Below, piece by piece: positions 18,983 through 28,828 of a stretch of DNA of 64,000 nt. Made by a program: the position numbers and the translations under genes. This stretch comes from Acidobacteriota bacterium. Lineage in GTDB: Bacteria; Acidobacteriota; Terriglobia; Terriglobales; Acidobacteriaceae. Positions within the stretch are counted from its first letter, which is position 1. Every line of letters starts with the position of its first letter. Under the pieces are notes generated by a model. It searched no databases and was not told the DNA's origin. It saw only the letters and a program-made list of their open reading frames with translations. The DNA lies in NCBI GenBank assembly GCA_019244045.1, contig JAFATF010000549.1, forward strand, positions 1 to 64,000, given 5' to 3'.

Positions 18983-20017
18983 ATGCGGAACAGACACACT
19001 CTAGTGTTGATCGCGCTTGTCGCCCTGCTCGCCCTCTTAATCGGCGAGCAGGTAAGCCATTGGCGCCACTTCAGCTGGGAAGTATTCCGGAACAATGCAC
19101 GCCACATAAGTTTTCCTTACGCTGTCGCGGCAGTAAGTATGACCTACCTGGGGTTGCTACTCCGCGCTATTCGGTGGCGAGTATTCCTGCAGGCCACCAA
19201 GACCATTCCCGTAACTCACCTGATTGGACCGACGCTCATCGGTTTCACAGGTTTGGCTTTGCTGGGGCGCATGGGCGACCTCATTCGACCTTACATGATC
19301 GCGCGCAAGGAACGACTTAGCCTATCTTCACAGCTGGCGATCTTATCGATAGAGCGCATCTTCGATGTTGGGTCGTTGGGCGCACTGGTCGCGTTCTTCC
19401 TTGTTTTCTTTCCTGAACTACAGTCGTTGCCGTACCTGGAAAATTTCCGCAAAGGCATTTTGATACTTGTAGTGCTGGCGGCTCTCTTCGGCTCGATGCT
19501 TTTTGCATTTGCCAGGCGAGGCCAGCGAGTGAGTGTTGCGCTTGAGCGAACCCTAACGGCTGTATCCCCTCCGCTGGCCCAAAGAATCTGTCCGCGTTTG
19601 CGTCTGTTCAGTAGTGAGCTCAATATAATCCGCGACCTGAGTACGTTATGTACGCTGGTTGCCCTCTCACTCCTCACCTGGTTGGTCGCCGGTATGGCTC
19701 TGCTAACCACCATTCACGCTTTGCCGGGGACGCGCCAGATTACTTTGGGTGGAAGTTTTCTGTTAGTCGCCTTCGGCGTTTTGGGATCGCTCGTGCAACT
19801 CCCGGGTGGCGGAACTCAGCAACTAATCACTATCGCTGCACTGGTGAAGATGTTTGGCTTAACTGCAGAGCTGGCCATAAGTTGCAGCATCTTGGGCTGG
19901 TTCACGATTTTCATCGCTCCGGTACCTGCGGGACTTGCCCTTTTGCGACATGAGGGATTGAGGCTAGGAACCCTATTTCGAAGCAGTCAGCAGCAAGCCG
20001 CGGTGCTTACTCCATGA
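18983..20017 (+). CDS. UPF0104 / lysylphosphatidylglycerol synthase TM-region family membrane protein
   Basis: The product has about 344 residues and about eight predicted membrane helices. It begins with HTLVLIALVALLALLIGEQV. The region YLGLLLRAIRWRVFL followed by LIGFTGLALLGRMGDLIRPY is characteristic of the UPF0104/flippase-like integral membrane family. A later loop reads PGGGTQQLITIAAL. The frame is open from a TTG at 18968; ATG at 18983 is chosen. Relatives are linked to lipid or lipid-linked sugar translocation, but the substrate is unknown. It follows a sugar methyltransferase gene, consistent with envelope glycan work. Confidence 0.75.
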   Translation: MRNRHTLVLIALVALLALLIGEQVSHWRHFSWEVFRNNARHISFPYAVAAVSMTYLGLLLRAIRWRVFLQATKTIPVTHLIGPTLIGFTGLALLGRMGDLIRPYMIARKERLSLSSQLAILSIERIFDVGSLGALVAFFLVFFPELQSLPYLENFRKGILILVVLAALFGSMLFAFARRGQRVSVALERTLTAVSPPLAQRICPRLRLFSSELNIIRDLSTLCTLVALSLLTWLVAGMALLTTIHALPGTRQITLGGSFLLVAFGVLGSLVQLPGGGTQQLITIAALVKMFGLTAELAISCSILGWFTIFIAPVPAGLALLRHEGLRLGTLFRSSQQQAAVLTP

Positions 20018-20192
20018 GGCAAATCAAAATAAAATAATTGCTCAATTGTGAGAATGTTGTTCCCGTTGAATCCGATTTCCCCAAAGGGACCTCCCTCTAG
20101 CCTGCATTATTGACGTAACCGCTACCACGAAAAGCCTCGTCGAGTACAACGCGGTTCGCCTACGCAGTTTTGACAGTAAAAGGAGGTCTTCG

Positions 20193-20306
20193 ATGACTGA
20201 GTTAACCACAACAGCGCGCGCTCTCGTGCCGGGAGTTCTCAACCGTCACGAGTGGCATGTGGATCTAGCAAAAGCTCGGAAGCACCGCTCCGCCCTTGTT
20301 TGGTGA
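20193..20306 (+). CDS. Possible small peptide (37 aa) with strong ribosome-binding site
   Basis: AAAAGGAGGTC lies a few bases before ATG at 20193, an unusually good Shine-Dalgarno. The frame stops with TGA at 20304-20306 and encodes a 37-residue polar peptide with no known motif. It may be a real leader or small protein, or the truncated start of a larger gene whose remainder has decayed. Confidence 0.25.
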   Translation: MTELTTTARALVPGVLNRHEWHVDLAKARKHRSALVW

Positions 20307-20651
20307 GAAGGAGCGTTTCCTGTCAGGTGGCATCGCCCGGCTGGACACGTATCATCCCGGCCAGCCGCCGAGCGTTCTCGATGTCCGTCTTGCGCGGCGC
20401 GCGTTTTGGCCGCCACCCGGTAAGCCAGCCGATGAATCGACGCCCTGGAGTGGCCCCGAACTCGCCGCCCCTCGCATCCAAGCGTGTATTTCCACTCAGC
20501 CCACGGGTTCGTCGTGGCTGAACGCTCGAGATCTGGTTTCCAAGGTCGAGCGCGCGACGTGTTGCTCGCGGAGTCTTCATCCGCATGAAGGATCTGGCCT
20601 GCTGGGTTGCCATATCAACGCCTACTTAGCAAACCGTAAGCCGATTCGAAG

Positions 20652-20681
20652 TATTCCGATCCGACCCGCCGCATTCGCAGT
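20652..20681 (+). repeat. 30-bp direct repeat, left copy
   Basis: The first 22 bases beginning TATTCCGATCC are identical to the copy at 21422-21451, and the 30-bp units differ at only two positions. Weaker similarity continues after them (CGTCGTC). The pair brackets the RibD-like reductase gene. Confidence 0.75.
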
Positions 20682-20809
20682 CACGTCGTCTCTGCGACAT
20701 GCCGCTCGGCAGCTCTCAAATTGTCATCGTTATGCGTTGCGTGAGTGGGTCCTAGCCCTCAAGCCGGACTAACCTTGCTAGCCTACCCCATAGGCGGTAC
20801 TCTTGCGCG

Positions 20810-21358
<549 letters not shown>

Positions 21359-21421
21359 CGATTGGGAGTGTGAGCCCGCGTCGGCCGCATCATGGAGCCA
21401 CTCGGGCAGATCCAATGGAGA

Positions 21422-21451
21422 TATTCCGATCCGACCCGCCGCACCCGCAGT
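21422..21451 (+). repeat. 30-bp direct repeat, right copy
   Basis: This copy matches 20652-20681 at 28 of 30 positions. It starts 64 bp after the stop of the reductase gene. The preceding GGCAGATC and the TATTCCGA core recur more loosely near 22376-22398, hinting at a dispersed element. Confidence 0.75.
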
Positions 21452-21555
21452 AAAACGTCGTCGCTACGGCTGGCTACTAGAAAAAAAGATTCGGTAGAGC
21501 GGACTGCAGGAAACGATGGCAGCGCGACGGGCTACCAGCTCCGGCAATCGCCTTC

Positions 21556-21996
21556 TCACACCCCGATGTCTTCGTTCCATAACGCAGGATTCTCACGGAT
21601 GAATTCTTCCATCAAGGCGATGCACTCTGGATTTTGAACTACCTCAACCGAAATCCCCCGGGAGGCGAGGAGCGTTTCCTCGCCCAGGAAAGTCTCATTC
21701 TCGCCGATAACAACCCGCGGAATGCCGTAGAGCAGAATGGCCCCCGTACACATGGAACAAGGTGACAAGGTCGTGTAGATCGTCGACTCTCGGTAAATCG
21801 CCGCCGCTAATCGCCCCGCATTCTCGAGGGCATCCATTTCCCCATGCAGGATGGCACTACGTCTCTGGACACGGCGATTATGACCGCGACCGATAATTTC
21901 CTCGCCATGTACGATTACTGAACCGATTGGTATACCCCCCTCGCGGAGTCCTTGTCGCGCCTCTTCAATTGCTATCTGCAGGAACCGGTCCGCCAT
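21556..21996 (-). CDS. Yeast-type cytosine deaminase (cytidine/deoxycytidylate deaminase fold)
   Basis: The 146-residue product has the zinc motif HGEMDALENAGR near residues 51-62 (HxE) and SPCSMCTGA near 77-85 (PCxxC). From memory of the yeast Fcy1 sequence, the resemblance runs nearly end to end: EGGIPIGSVI, GRGHNRRVQ, TTLSPC-MCTGAI, YGIPRVVIGEN and a terminal W-EDIG. The predicted reaction is cytosine to uracil in pyrimidine salvage. ATG at 21996 is chosen; the frame is open to 22068. This family is distinct from the TIM-barrel CodA of most bacteria. tRNA adenosine deaminase or guanine deaminase are less likely. Confidence 0.82.
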   Translation of the reverse strand: MADRFLQIAIEEARQGLREGGIPIGSVIVHGEEIIGRGHNRRVQRRSAILHGEMDALENAGRLAAAIYRESTIYTTLSPCSMCTGAILLYGIPRVVIGENETFLGEETLLASRGISVEVVQNPECIALMEEFIRENPALWNEDIGV

Positions 21997-22449
21997 CAGT
22001 TTGCTGTTTTCCTTCGAATCTCTTTCTTGCCGTCTTATTCTCCCCACTTGCCACGATAGCACGGACAATGTCCCCCATCATTGCAGAACTTCGCACTCGC
22101 GCCACGGATCAAGTCACTTCTGCGGCATTTTCCCCGCCTTGCATGAATTACAGTACACTGCGTCTCACGCAATGATCGCATCCGGAGTTGTTCTCCTTCG
22201 GCGCTACCTTCGCCTGGCCGCCGCACTGAGCTAAGTTGTCCAAAGCGGCTACGAGATTTGGTAAGTCGATCAAGTTGCCTGAGCGTTCCGTGGCAGTGGC
22301 GAGCACCGGGGTCTTAGGGCGGAGAAGGGCAGACGGTCAGGGGCGGTGGAAATTTTCTGAGTGGTTTGAGGCGAACGAGGCAGATCGATAGCTATTCCGA
22401 GAATCATCTCGAGTTCATTCCCGTGGTCGACCCAGGGGGAACTGGATGC
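21997..22449. other. Intergenic region with possible mobile-element remnant
   Basis: No gene was recognised. Near 22376-22398 the sequence GGCAGATC followed by TATTCCGA loosely resembles the flank and core of the 30-bp direct repeats to the left. This hints at a decayed element, but no terminal repeats or transposase fragments could be defined. Confidence 0.3.
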
Positions 22450-22989
22450 TTACCCAGCTTTTCGCGCCGCTTGCATGAGCTGGATGGGCGCAATGTCATG
22501 ATCCTCGAAGCTTGCTTCTTCCGGTTCTACTTCGACTTCCGGCAGTTTCTCGAGCAGTCGTACGCAACGGTTCCACCTCAGGACCGGGTCGTCATTTCCC
22601 GGTGGATGGATCTTTTCTGCCTCTTCGAAGTAGTGCATGGCTTGTTTGAAGAGCGCGATCAGCACGCTTGGCGGCCGGCCGACGCTCATCTGGGCCTTAG
22701 CCCGACGCTCGTAGGAAAGCCCAAGGTAGTAGTTGCGCTCGTAAACATCCTTGAGGTGCTCGAATAAGCCTTCCGCCTCTTGATAACGATCCGTGCTTTG
22801 CCCGGTAAATTGATCGGTAATTGCCAGGCCGAGCGTGCGTCGCGCCAGCTGGTGGTCTGGTTCGACCGCTAAGATGTCGTGGCAGATCGACTCTGCTTCT
22901 TCCGGCTCGTTAAGGGTGCGGTAAAGTGTCGCCTTGGAGAGCGCTTCGTCAATTCCGCTGCTCGAAATAGTTTTTAATTTCAGTTCCAC
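22450..22989 (-). CDS. TPR-containing protein, frd-operon neighbour
   Basis: The 179-residue soluble protein has helical repeats of tetratricopeptide type, such as ATLYRTLNEPEEAESICHDI followed by LAVEPDHQLARRTLGLAI (residues about 20-57). A later pair surrounds YYLGLSYERRAKAQM. There is no signal peptide. It begins 24 bp after the frdD stop on the same strand and is probably the last gene of the fumarate reductase transcript. A role in complex assembly is possible but only inferred from position. Confidence 0.7.
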   Translation of the reverse strand: MELKLKTISSSGIDEALSKATLYRTLNEPEEAESICHDILAVEPDHQLARRTLGLAITDQFTGQSTDRYQEAEGLFEHLKDVYERNYYLGLSYERRAKAQMSVGRPPSVLIALFKQAMHYFEEAEKIHPPGNDDPVLRWNRCVRLLEKLPEVEVEPEEASFEDHDIAPIQLMQAARKAG

Positions 22990-23013
22990 GTAGCACCTCC
23001 AGGGCTGAATCCT

Positions 23014-23370
23014 TTAGCTAATACGCCACACAAGATAAACCGCCAAGACTGTTCCTATCGCCGCCCCGCCGTAGCAGAAGGCGAAAATCAGTTCGTTAAG
23101 ATGTTTGACTTTTAAGCCATCGTAGAGCGTATAGCGGAAGCGATGCGCCCAGTGAAACAGGGGCAAGGAGCACAAGGTGACCAGATAAATCTTTGCCAAC
23201 GGGTTGCGAAGAATGCCCAGCAGGTGTTCGTACGTCGGAGGGCGCAGCCAGCCCAGAGGAAAGACCAAGCCGAATAAAACGAGATGCACCGGGATAAGAA
23301 AGGCCGCCACTACTCCGCCCGTGCTAAACAGAGCCCACAATGGAGCTTCATTTGATCTCAACATCTTCAT
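23014..23370 (-). CDS. frdD: Fumarate reductase subunit D (membrane anchor)
   Basis: The 118-residue product has three predicted membrane helices, starting near APLWALFSTGGVVAAFLIPVH. The HWAHRFRYTLYDG segment in the second helix region is typical of FrdD. It anchors the FrdAB catalytic dimer to the membrane and helps bind quinone. Its start overlaps the frdC stop by 4 bp, an ATGA junction that implies translational coupling. Whether the complex runs as fumarate reductase or succinate dehydrogenase in vivo cannot be told here. Confidence 0.85.
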   Translation of the reverse strand: MKMLRSNEAPLWALFSTGGVVAAFLIPVHLVLFGLVFPLGWLRPPTYEHLLGILRNPLAKIYLVTLCSLPLFHWAHRFRYTLYDGLKVKHLNELIFAFCYGGAAIGTVLAVYLVWRIS

Positions 23371-23792
23371 CCTCGCAAGATCAGCAAGCTAATCGCCCCG
23401 GAAACCACAATCCATATCAGGTAATTCGGTGCGGCAACCAGCCATTCGGGAATTCGTTTTCCGGCAACCTTGACGGCCATGGCGCGGGGCGTCAGATTGA
23501 ACCACGTGATGGTATGGAAAAGTACGAAAAATAGACTGATCAGGCTGATCAAAATAACGCCTGGCTTTGCAAGTTGATGCTGGAAGCGGGCATACGCGAC
23601 CGGTCCCTGAACCACGGCGCGCAGTTCCAGGAGTGTCATAATCACCGTAAGTGCTACAAACACGCTGCTCAGTTCACGCAGAATAAACCTCAGATACTGC
23701 CATTGTCCCAACCACCAATACACCGATACACGTGGTCGAAACCAGCGAGGATGGTATTTCGTATAATGGGGAACTTTAGTCGGCTGCTGCAC
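23367..23792 (-). CDS. frdC: Fumarate reductase subunit C (membrane anchor)
   Basis: The 141-residue product has three predicted membrane helices: FILRELSSVFVALTVIMTLL, GVILISLISLFFVLFHTITW and the C-terminal YLIWIVVSGAISLLIL. The N-terminal YHPRWFRPRVSVYWW segment is close to FrdC of the four-subunit type. With FrdD it forms the quinone-reactive membrane anchor. The gene overlaps the end of frdB by 17 bp and frdD by 4 bp, so all are translated as one operon. Confidence 0.87.
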   Translation of the reverse strand: MQQPTKVPHYTKYHPRWFRPRVSVYWWLGQWQYLRFILRELSSVFVALTVIMTLLELRAVVQGPVAYARFQHQLAKPGVILISLISLFFVLFHTITWFNLTPRAMAVKVAGKRIPEWLVAAPNYLIWIVVSGAISLLILRG

Positions 23793-24555
23793 CGTGCCTG
23801 TCCTCGGTTTTCCGCCGCTTCTTCGGCATAATCAACCCTTCGAACCATGCCAAGGCCGATCCCACCTTGTATTGCTGAATCGCTCCCGCGGGATCCACAT
23901 GCTGGGGGCAGACTCTGGTACATTCGCCCACGAAGGTACACCCCCAGATTCCGTCAGGATGAGCCAGTATCAAGGTTCGCTCTTTCGCGCCGCGGTCGCG
24001 CGAGTCTTTGTTGTAACGCTGCGCCAATGCGATTGCCGCCGGTCCTACGAACAAGGCATCCAGCCCGACCACCGGGCAGGCCGAATAGCATAACGTGCAA
24101 TTGATACACATGCTCAGCTGCCGGTAATCATCCAGCTGCTCGGGCGTCTGCAGGTATTCGCCCTCCCGCAATAAGGGGCCATCCGTTCTGATCAGCCACG
24201 GCTTCACTTTCTTGAGCTTGGCCAGAAAGTCGCCGAGTTCTGTGACCAAGTCGCGCACGATGGGAAAATAGCGCAGCGGCTCGACGCGAACTCGCTTTCG
24301 CCCGGCGTAGGACGACAAGAAGGTTGCACAACCCAATTTCGGTTCTCCATTCACCATTACACCGCAGCTGCCACAGATTCCCATTCGGCAGGACCAGCGG
24401 TAGGTGAGCGAGCCATCGATCTTGTCCTTGATATGATTGAGGGCGTCGAGCACTACCCATTCTTTGCGTAACGGTACCTCGTAGGTCTCAAGGTGTGGCT
24501 CGGCGTCCCGCTCCGGCGAGTAACGCGCAATCTCGAGAACGATCGATTCGCCCAT
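23776..24555 (-). CDS. frdB: Fumarate reductase/succinate dehydrogenase iron-sulfur subunit
   Basis: The 259-residue electron-transfer subunit carries all three clusters. The [2Fe-2S] ligands are in CRMGICGSCG and a later C near residues 56-77. The [4Fe-4S] motif is CINCTLCYSACP near residue 148, and the third cluster is in CTFVGECTRVCP near residue 210. It passes electrons between FrdA flavin and the quinone site in FrdCD. It starts 1 bp after the frdA stop. The length and cysteine spacing are normal for the family. Confidence 0.92.
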   Translation of the reverse strand: MGESIVLEIARYSPERDAEPHLETYEVPLRKEWVVLDALNHIKDKIDGSLTYRWSCRMGICGSCGVMVNGEPKLGCATFLSSYAGRKRVRVEPLRYFPIVRDLVTELGDFLAKLKKVKPWLIRTDGPLLREGEYLQTPEQLDDYRQLSMCINCTLCYSACPVVGLDALFVGPAAIALAQRYNKDSRDRGAKERTLILAHPDGIWGCTFVGECTRVCPQHVDPAGAIQQYKVGSALAWFEGLIMPKKRRKTEDRHGAAAD

Positions 24556-24556
24556 A

Positions 24557-26383
24557 TTAGCTGGCTCGCCGTGCAGGCAGGGATTGCTTATCCTGCCGCG
24601 ATTGATCCACTGCTGCCGTGGTTTCTCTGGCTGGTTCCTGGGGTCGGCCGTATATTCGTTCCCCGGGAGGCCACTGGGTGATCTTCACGGGCATGTAGGC
24701 GATACGCGAAGATCCGTCCTCATTACGAAATAGCAGAGAATGTGCCAGAAAGTTCCCATCATCGCGAGCGGGATAATCCGTCCGCTGGTGAGCCCCCCGA
24801 GACTCGCTGCGATGAAGAGCACACTCCACGATCGATTCAGCAACATCGAGCATGAAGCCTAATTCCAGTGCCGATTGCAACTCCGTATTGAAGGTATGAG
24901 AATGGTCATCGAGGGAGACGTCTTCGGCTCGTTCTTGTAGTTCACGAAGCTTGGCCGCCGCCCTGGTCAACGAAGGTTCTTCACGGTATATGCCCGCGCT
25001 GGCTTCGACCGTCGCCTGCATCTGTTCACGAATGGCCGCGACCCGCTCGCGGCCCCCTGACTTTTGTAAGAATTGGCTTTCTAGCCTCTTTTGTTCGTCG
25101 TGCGCTTGTGCCAGTGCATTGCGATGGTGAACCCTTTGCTCGCTAGCAAACAGGGCAGCTGCTCGGCCTGCACGCCGACCGAAGACCAAACATTCGGCGA
25201 GAGAGTTGGAGCCCAGTCGATTCGCACCGTTGATGCTTACACAAGCGACTTCCCCGGCCGCGTACAATCCTGGCAAAGGTGTGCAACCATCGACATCCGT
25301 ACTCACCCCACCCATCATGTAGTGAACCACCGGCCGAACCGGAATCAATTCCTTGACAGGATCAAGGTTTTGGTATTTGAGACACAGCTCACGCACAAAA
25401 GGCAGCTTTAGATTGATGGTCCTCTCTCCCAAGTGCCGCAAATCCAGGTGCACCACCGAACCGTACGGTGTTGTCAAGGTGCGGCCTTTCTGCTCCTCTT
25501 TCACAAATGCCTGCGACAAGCGGTCGCGTGGACCTAATTCCATGGAACGCAGAACCGGCTTGGGTTCGGGAGTGCCCAGGTTATAGTCCTGCAAGTAACG
25601 GTAGCCTTCCTTATTCAGCAGATAGCCGCCCTCGGCGCGCGCTGCCTCGGTGACGAGGATTCCCGTGAAGGGCAGACCGGTCGGATGGTATTGCACAAAT
25701 TCCATATCCTTCAGAGGAGCTCCCGCCCGATACGCCAACGCCATGCCATCACCGTTCTTGATGTTGGCGTTAGTAGTAAACGGGAAAACCCGACCACAGC
25801 CGCCGGTGCATAAAACGACAGCACGAGCGGTGATGGCCTGAACCCTTCCCGACATCAACTCAATTGCCACGACTCCCAGCACACGCCCATCGTCGACCAG
25901 CAACTTGGTGACGAACCACTCGTCGTAGCGGGCAATCGGTTCGTATTTCAACGTGGTCTGAAACAAGGTGTGCAACATGTGGAAGCCAGTTTTGTCGGCC
26001 GCAAACCATGTGCGCTTCTTTTTCATGCCTCCGAAGGCGCGCACCGCAATGTGGCCGTCGGGTTCGCGGCTCCAAGGGCATCCCCAACGCTCAAGCTGCA
26101 CAAGTTCGAGCGGCGCTTCCTTCACAAAAGCCTCCACTGCATCCTGATCGCATAACCAATCTCCACCAGAGATCGTGTCGTAGGCATGCTCGTCCAGGCT
26201 GTCGTCCGCTTTGATAACTCCCGCAGCTCCGCCTTCGGCCGAAACCGTATGGCTGCGCATGGGATAAACCTTGGAGACAACTGCGATGCTGAGTTTGGGA
26301 TGGACCTCGGCGGCGGCGATCGCCGCGCGCAGACCCGCGGCTCCGCCACCCACCAGCAAAATGTCGTGGTCTGAAACGTCCAT
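24557..26383 (-). CDS. frdA: Fumarate reductase/succinate dehydrogenase flavoprotein subunit
   Basis: The 608-residue product starts with the FAD-binding motif [17 protein letters not shown] near residues 8-24. The covalent-flavin histidine lies in [14 protein letters not shown] near residues 42-55. The substrate-side [17 protein letters not shown] and [10 protein letters not shown] segments are in the expected order, and [10 protein letters not shown] closes the FAD domain. It catalyses fumarate-succinate interconversion at the inner membrane face. It is the first gene of frdABCD plus the TPR gene. The separate C and D anchors favour the fumarate reductase type. Confidence 0.92.
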   Translation of the reverse strand: MDVSDHDILLVGGGAAGLRAAIAAAEVHPKLSIAVVSKVYPMRSHTVSAEGGAAGVIKADDSLDEHAYDTISGGDWLCDQDAVEAFVKEAPLELVQLERWGCPWSREPDGHIAVRAFGGMKKKRTWFAADKTGFHMLHTLFQTTLKYEPIARYDEWFVTKLLVDDGRVLGVVAIELMSGRVQAITARAVVLCTGGCGRVFPFTTNANIKNGDGMALAYRAGAPLKDMEFVQYHPTGLPFTGILVTEAARAEGGYLLNKEGYRYLQDYNLGTPEPKPVLRSMELGPRDRLSQAFVKEEQKGRTLTTPYGSVVHLDLRHLGERTINLKLPFVRELCLKYQNLDPVKELIPVRPVVHYMMGGVSTDVDGCTPLPGLYAAGEVACVSINGANRLGSNSLAECLVFGRRAGRAAALFASEQRVHHRNALAQAHDEQKRLESQFLQKSGGRERVAAIREQMQATVEASAGIYREEPSLTRAAAKLRELQERAEDVSLDDHSHTFNTELQSALELGFMLDVAESIVECALHRSESRGAHQRTDYPARDDGNFLAHSLLFRNEDGSSRIAYMPVKITQWPPGERIYGRPQEPARETTAAVDQSRQDKQSLPARRAS

Positions 26384-27418
26384 GATTGCCTTTCACCGGC
26401 GGCCAGACGGACATGCCGCCCCGCATCAGGGCCGTTGTCGGCACATTCTGCTCCCAAACGAGATGAGAAGCAACAGTTTCTTCTTCCCCGTCTTCCCCCT
26501 GGGTTGCTTCTTCATTATTTGGTGGCGCCATCTCGTATTCTCGGGCTGTTGAACCAAAGACCCGCAGTCGCGGACCATTCATTTACACGGCGACAGATAT
26601 GTTCGGAACAACCGCTGCTCGTGAAGATGATTTCGAGAAGCATCGAGGAAGTGGTGTAGTCGTTTCAATCTCCCCGACGAGCAGCGTCCTCCGGCTGGGT
26701 CTTGTACCTGTTGACCGGGCCGTATTCAGCCGAGACCCCGCCAGCCAGTTTGACGAAGGGGACAACAAAACGGCGAGGTCCGCAGCCCGATCGGTGCCCT
26801 GTAGCGAAGGTTCGAAAAGGTGTTCGCGACCGTGGTCATCGGAAGCTGGCTGAGCGATTTCTCTAGGTCGCAAACGATTGTGCAGCACACCTTCAGGAAC
26901 CATTTCGATCGATATGGTCCATATTGGTGACGAAAACACACCCAGCACAGGTTCTCGATACTTCAGCATTCTAAGAGAGGAAGCTGAGGCAGCATGTTGT
27001 GGACGAGATCGGGACGGGAGGGAATCGCCGCATCTCGCAAGTGAGTTATCTCGAAGCAGCTGACCTGCTTGCTAGCACCCGGGATCTGATCGCAAGCCGC
27101 CGCTTCGACGAGCTGGTCCACGAGGCGGAGGTGACGAGCGAGACGGGTCACCGCGGGGCAGGCAAAAATCGCGCTTCCTGAATTTGGCAGGGGTGGTCAG
27201 CCACCTAACTTTTGGCGACTCTTTCGCCCTCTACGCTGGCCAAGTCCGAACCAGAGCCACTGCTGTGAACGGGCGCGATTTTTAACAAGAGATACCGTGT
27301 TCGCTCCTACGATGGGGCTGCCCGCTAGGTCCCCTTGAAGGGAGATAGGAGGCAATCTGAATAATTTTCGCGGAGCGGCTAGGCCTAGTGATCAGGAAAC
27401 GCCCACTTACTCGCCAAG
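26384..27418. other. Long intergenic region with no recognised gene
   Basis: About 1035 bp lie between the frdA start and the end of the NtrC-type regulator gene. Frames at 26091-26582 (-), 26583-26969 (-), 26599-26853 (+) and 26999-27181 (+) show no known domain. The stretch must include the frd promoter, but I could not assign boxes. It may contain decayed genes. Confidence 0.35.
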
Positions 27419-28828
27419 CTAGGCGCCGGCGGAGAGGCGGTGTGGGCTTTTTGACTGCGCGATTCCATATTGCCGAATCTTGTAGAGCAGCGCCTTATAA
27501 CTGATCTTCAGCAAGGCGGCTGCCTGCTTCCGGTTCCAGTTGGTTTCATCCAGCGCTTTGGCAATTGCTTCCGCCTCGGCTTCATCTTTGGCACTGCGGG
27601 CCAAAGACTTCAGGCCCCCGACGGATTCGTTGGCTTTGGTGCCCGCAATGTCGAAACGGGCGCCATTGCTGTCCAGCTTCGGCTGTATTTCGGCAATTGC
27701 GAGCTTTTCGTCGCCCAGAATAAGATAGCGCTTGATGAAGTTATTCAGTTCCCGTAGGTTTCCCGGCCAGGAGTATTCCTGGCAGGCTTCGAGCAAGGTG
27801 GGTGACAGCGGCAAAGGCGGCCGGGCGTAGCGCTCCGACAGCCTCGCCATGAAGTGCTTCAGCAAAATTGGGATCTCTTCCTTGCGTTCGCGCAAGGGAG
27901 GAAGTTGCAAGGTAAAAGCGTTCAACCGGTAATATAGATCTTCGCGCAGTCGTTTGGTCGCCAGCGCTTCGGGAATATTGATGTTCGTAGCCGCCAGGAT
28001 GCGAACATCGACTTTGATAACCGAGCGGCTTCCCAGACGCGAGAACTGCTGATCCTGCAAGACGTGCAGCAGTTTGGCTTGCAATAGGGGCGGCATTTCG
28101 CCGATTTCGTCGAGCAGAATCGTTCCCTTGTTGCACAGTTCAAATTTGCCTGGCTTGGGATGGGTTGCGCCCGTGAAGGCGCCCGGCTCGTATCCGAACA
28201 GTTCGCTCTCCAGCAGGTCGGCGGGAACCGCGGCGCAGTTCACTTTGAGAAAAGTGCGGTGTGCGCGAGGCGAAAGTTTGTGAATCAGTCGGGCCAGGAC
28301 TTCTTTCCCGGTGCCGCTTTCGCCGAGAAGCAGCACTGGAATGTCAACGTTGGCCACCAGAGCGGCCTGTGAGCGGATCTTTCGCATGGCAGCGCTGGCG
28401 GCAACAAAGAAAACGTCATCGCAGAGTTCTTCGATATCGCCGGAATAGACCTGCTGGTTTGAGCCGAGACATTGATCAATGACGGCGTCGAGTTCGGCTT
28501 TCTGGAATGGCTTGGTCAGATAATCGTGTGCGCCCAGGCGCATGGCCTGAACCACTTTGCGCGTATCGCTGACGCAGGAGAGCATGACAACCTTCACGCC
28601 GGGTTTCATCTGGCGCAGTTGTTCGAGAGTCTGCAGACCATCAATTCCGGGCATTAACAAATCCAGCAACACCAGGTCCGGGTCCAGGCCCTGCTCGACG
28701 TGCTTCAACGCCTCTTCACCGGTGGTCGCGGTTTGCACCTTGTAATCGTCGACTTCGAGGAGAGTGCGGATATACCGCAACATACCGGGTTCATCGTCGA
28801 CGAGCAGAATATTGGCGGTCTCGCTCAT
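27419..28828 (-). CDS. NtrC-family sigma-54-dependent response regulator
   Basis: The 469-residue product has a receiver (residues about 5-120; Asp56 in DLVLLDLLMP). A full AAA+ sigma-54 activator domain follows, with Walker A GESGTGKE (169-176), GAFTGA (216-221) and Walker B TILLDE (236-241). A C-terminal Fis-type helix-turn-helix contains NRKQAAALLKISYKALLY. It should bind enhancer sites and open sigma-54 promoters once phosphorylated. Its start overlaps the stop of the partner kinase gene by 4 bp. The layout resembles the PrsK/PrsR pair known from PEP-CTERM loci, which fits the neighbouring exosortase genes. Confidence 0.9.
   Translation of the reverse strand: MSETANILLVDDEPGMLRYIRTLLEVDDYKVQTATTGEEALKHVEQGLDPDLVLLDLLMPGIDGLQTLEQLRQMKPGVKVVMLSCVSDTRKVVQAMRLGAHDYLTKPFQKAELDAVIDQCLGSNQQVYSGDIEELCDDVFFVAASAAMRKIRSQAALVANVDIPVLLLGESGTGKEVLARLIHKLSPRAHRTFLKVNCAAVPADLLESELFGYEPGAFTGATHPKPGKFELCNKGTILLDEIGEMPPLLQAKLLHVLQDQQFSRLGSRSVIKVDVRILAATNINIPEALATKRLREDLYYRLNAFTLQLPPLRERKEEIPILLKHFMARLSERYARPPLPLSPTLLEACQEYSWPGNLRELNNFIKRYLILGDEKLAIAEIQPKLDSNGARFDIAGTKANESVGGLKSLARSAKDEAEAEAIAKALDETNWNRKQAAALLKISYKALLYKIRQYGIAQSKSPHRLSAGA

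Larger units (their letters stand above)
20018..20809. other. Intergenic region before RibD-like reductase
   Basis: These 790 bp contain a 37-codon frame with a strong Shine-Dalgarno (20193-20306, listed separately) and the left copy of a 30-bp direct repeat (20652-20681). Longer frames at 20296-20772 and 20323-20613 have no recognised domain. The composition suggests decayed mobile-element DNA, but no transposase could be identified with confidence. Confidence 0.4.

Noticed and set aside
20323-20613. Reverse frame with a KTDIENARRLA stretch that recalls IS110 transposases
   Set aside because: The match is one short segment without the surrounding DEDD motifs, so a transposase remnant cannot be supported.
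26091-26582. 163-codon reverse frame running into the frdA start
   Set aside because: Most of it lies inside frdA in another frame, and the part before frdA has no recognisable motif despite an acidic N-terminus.
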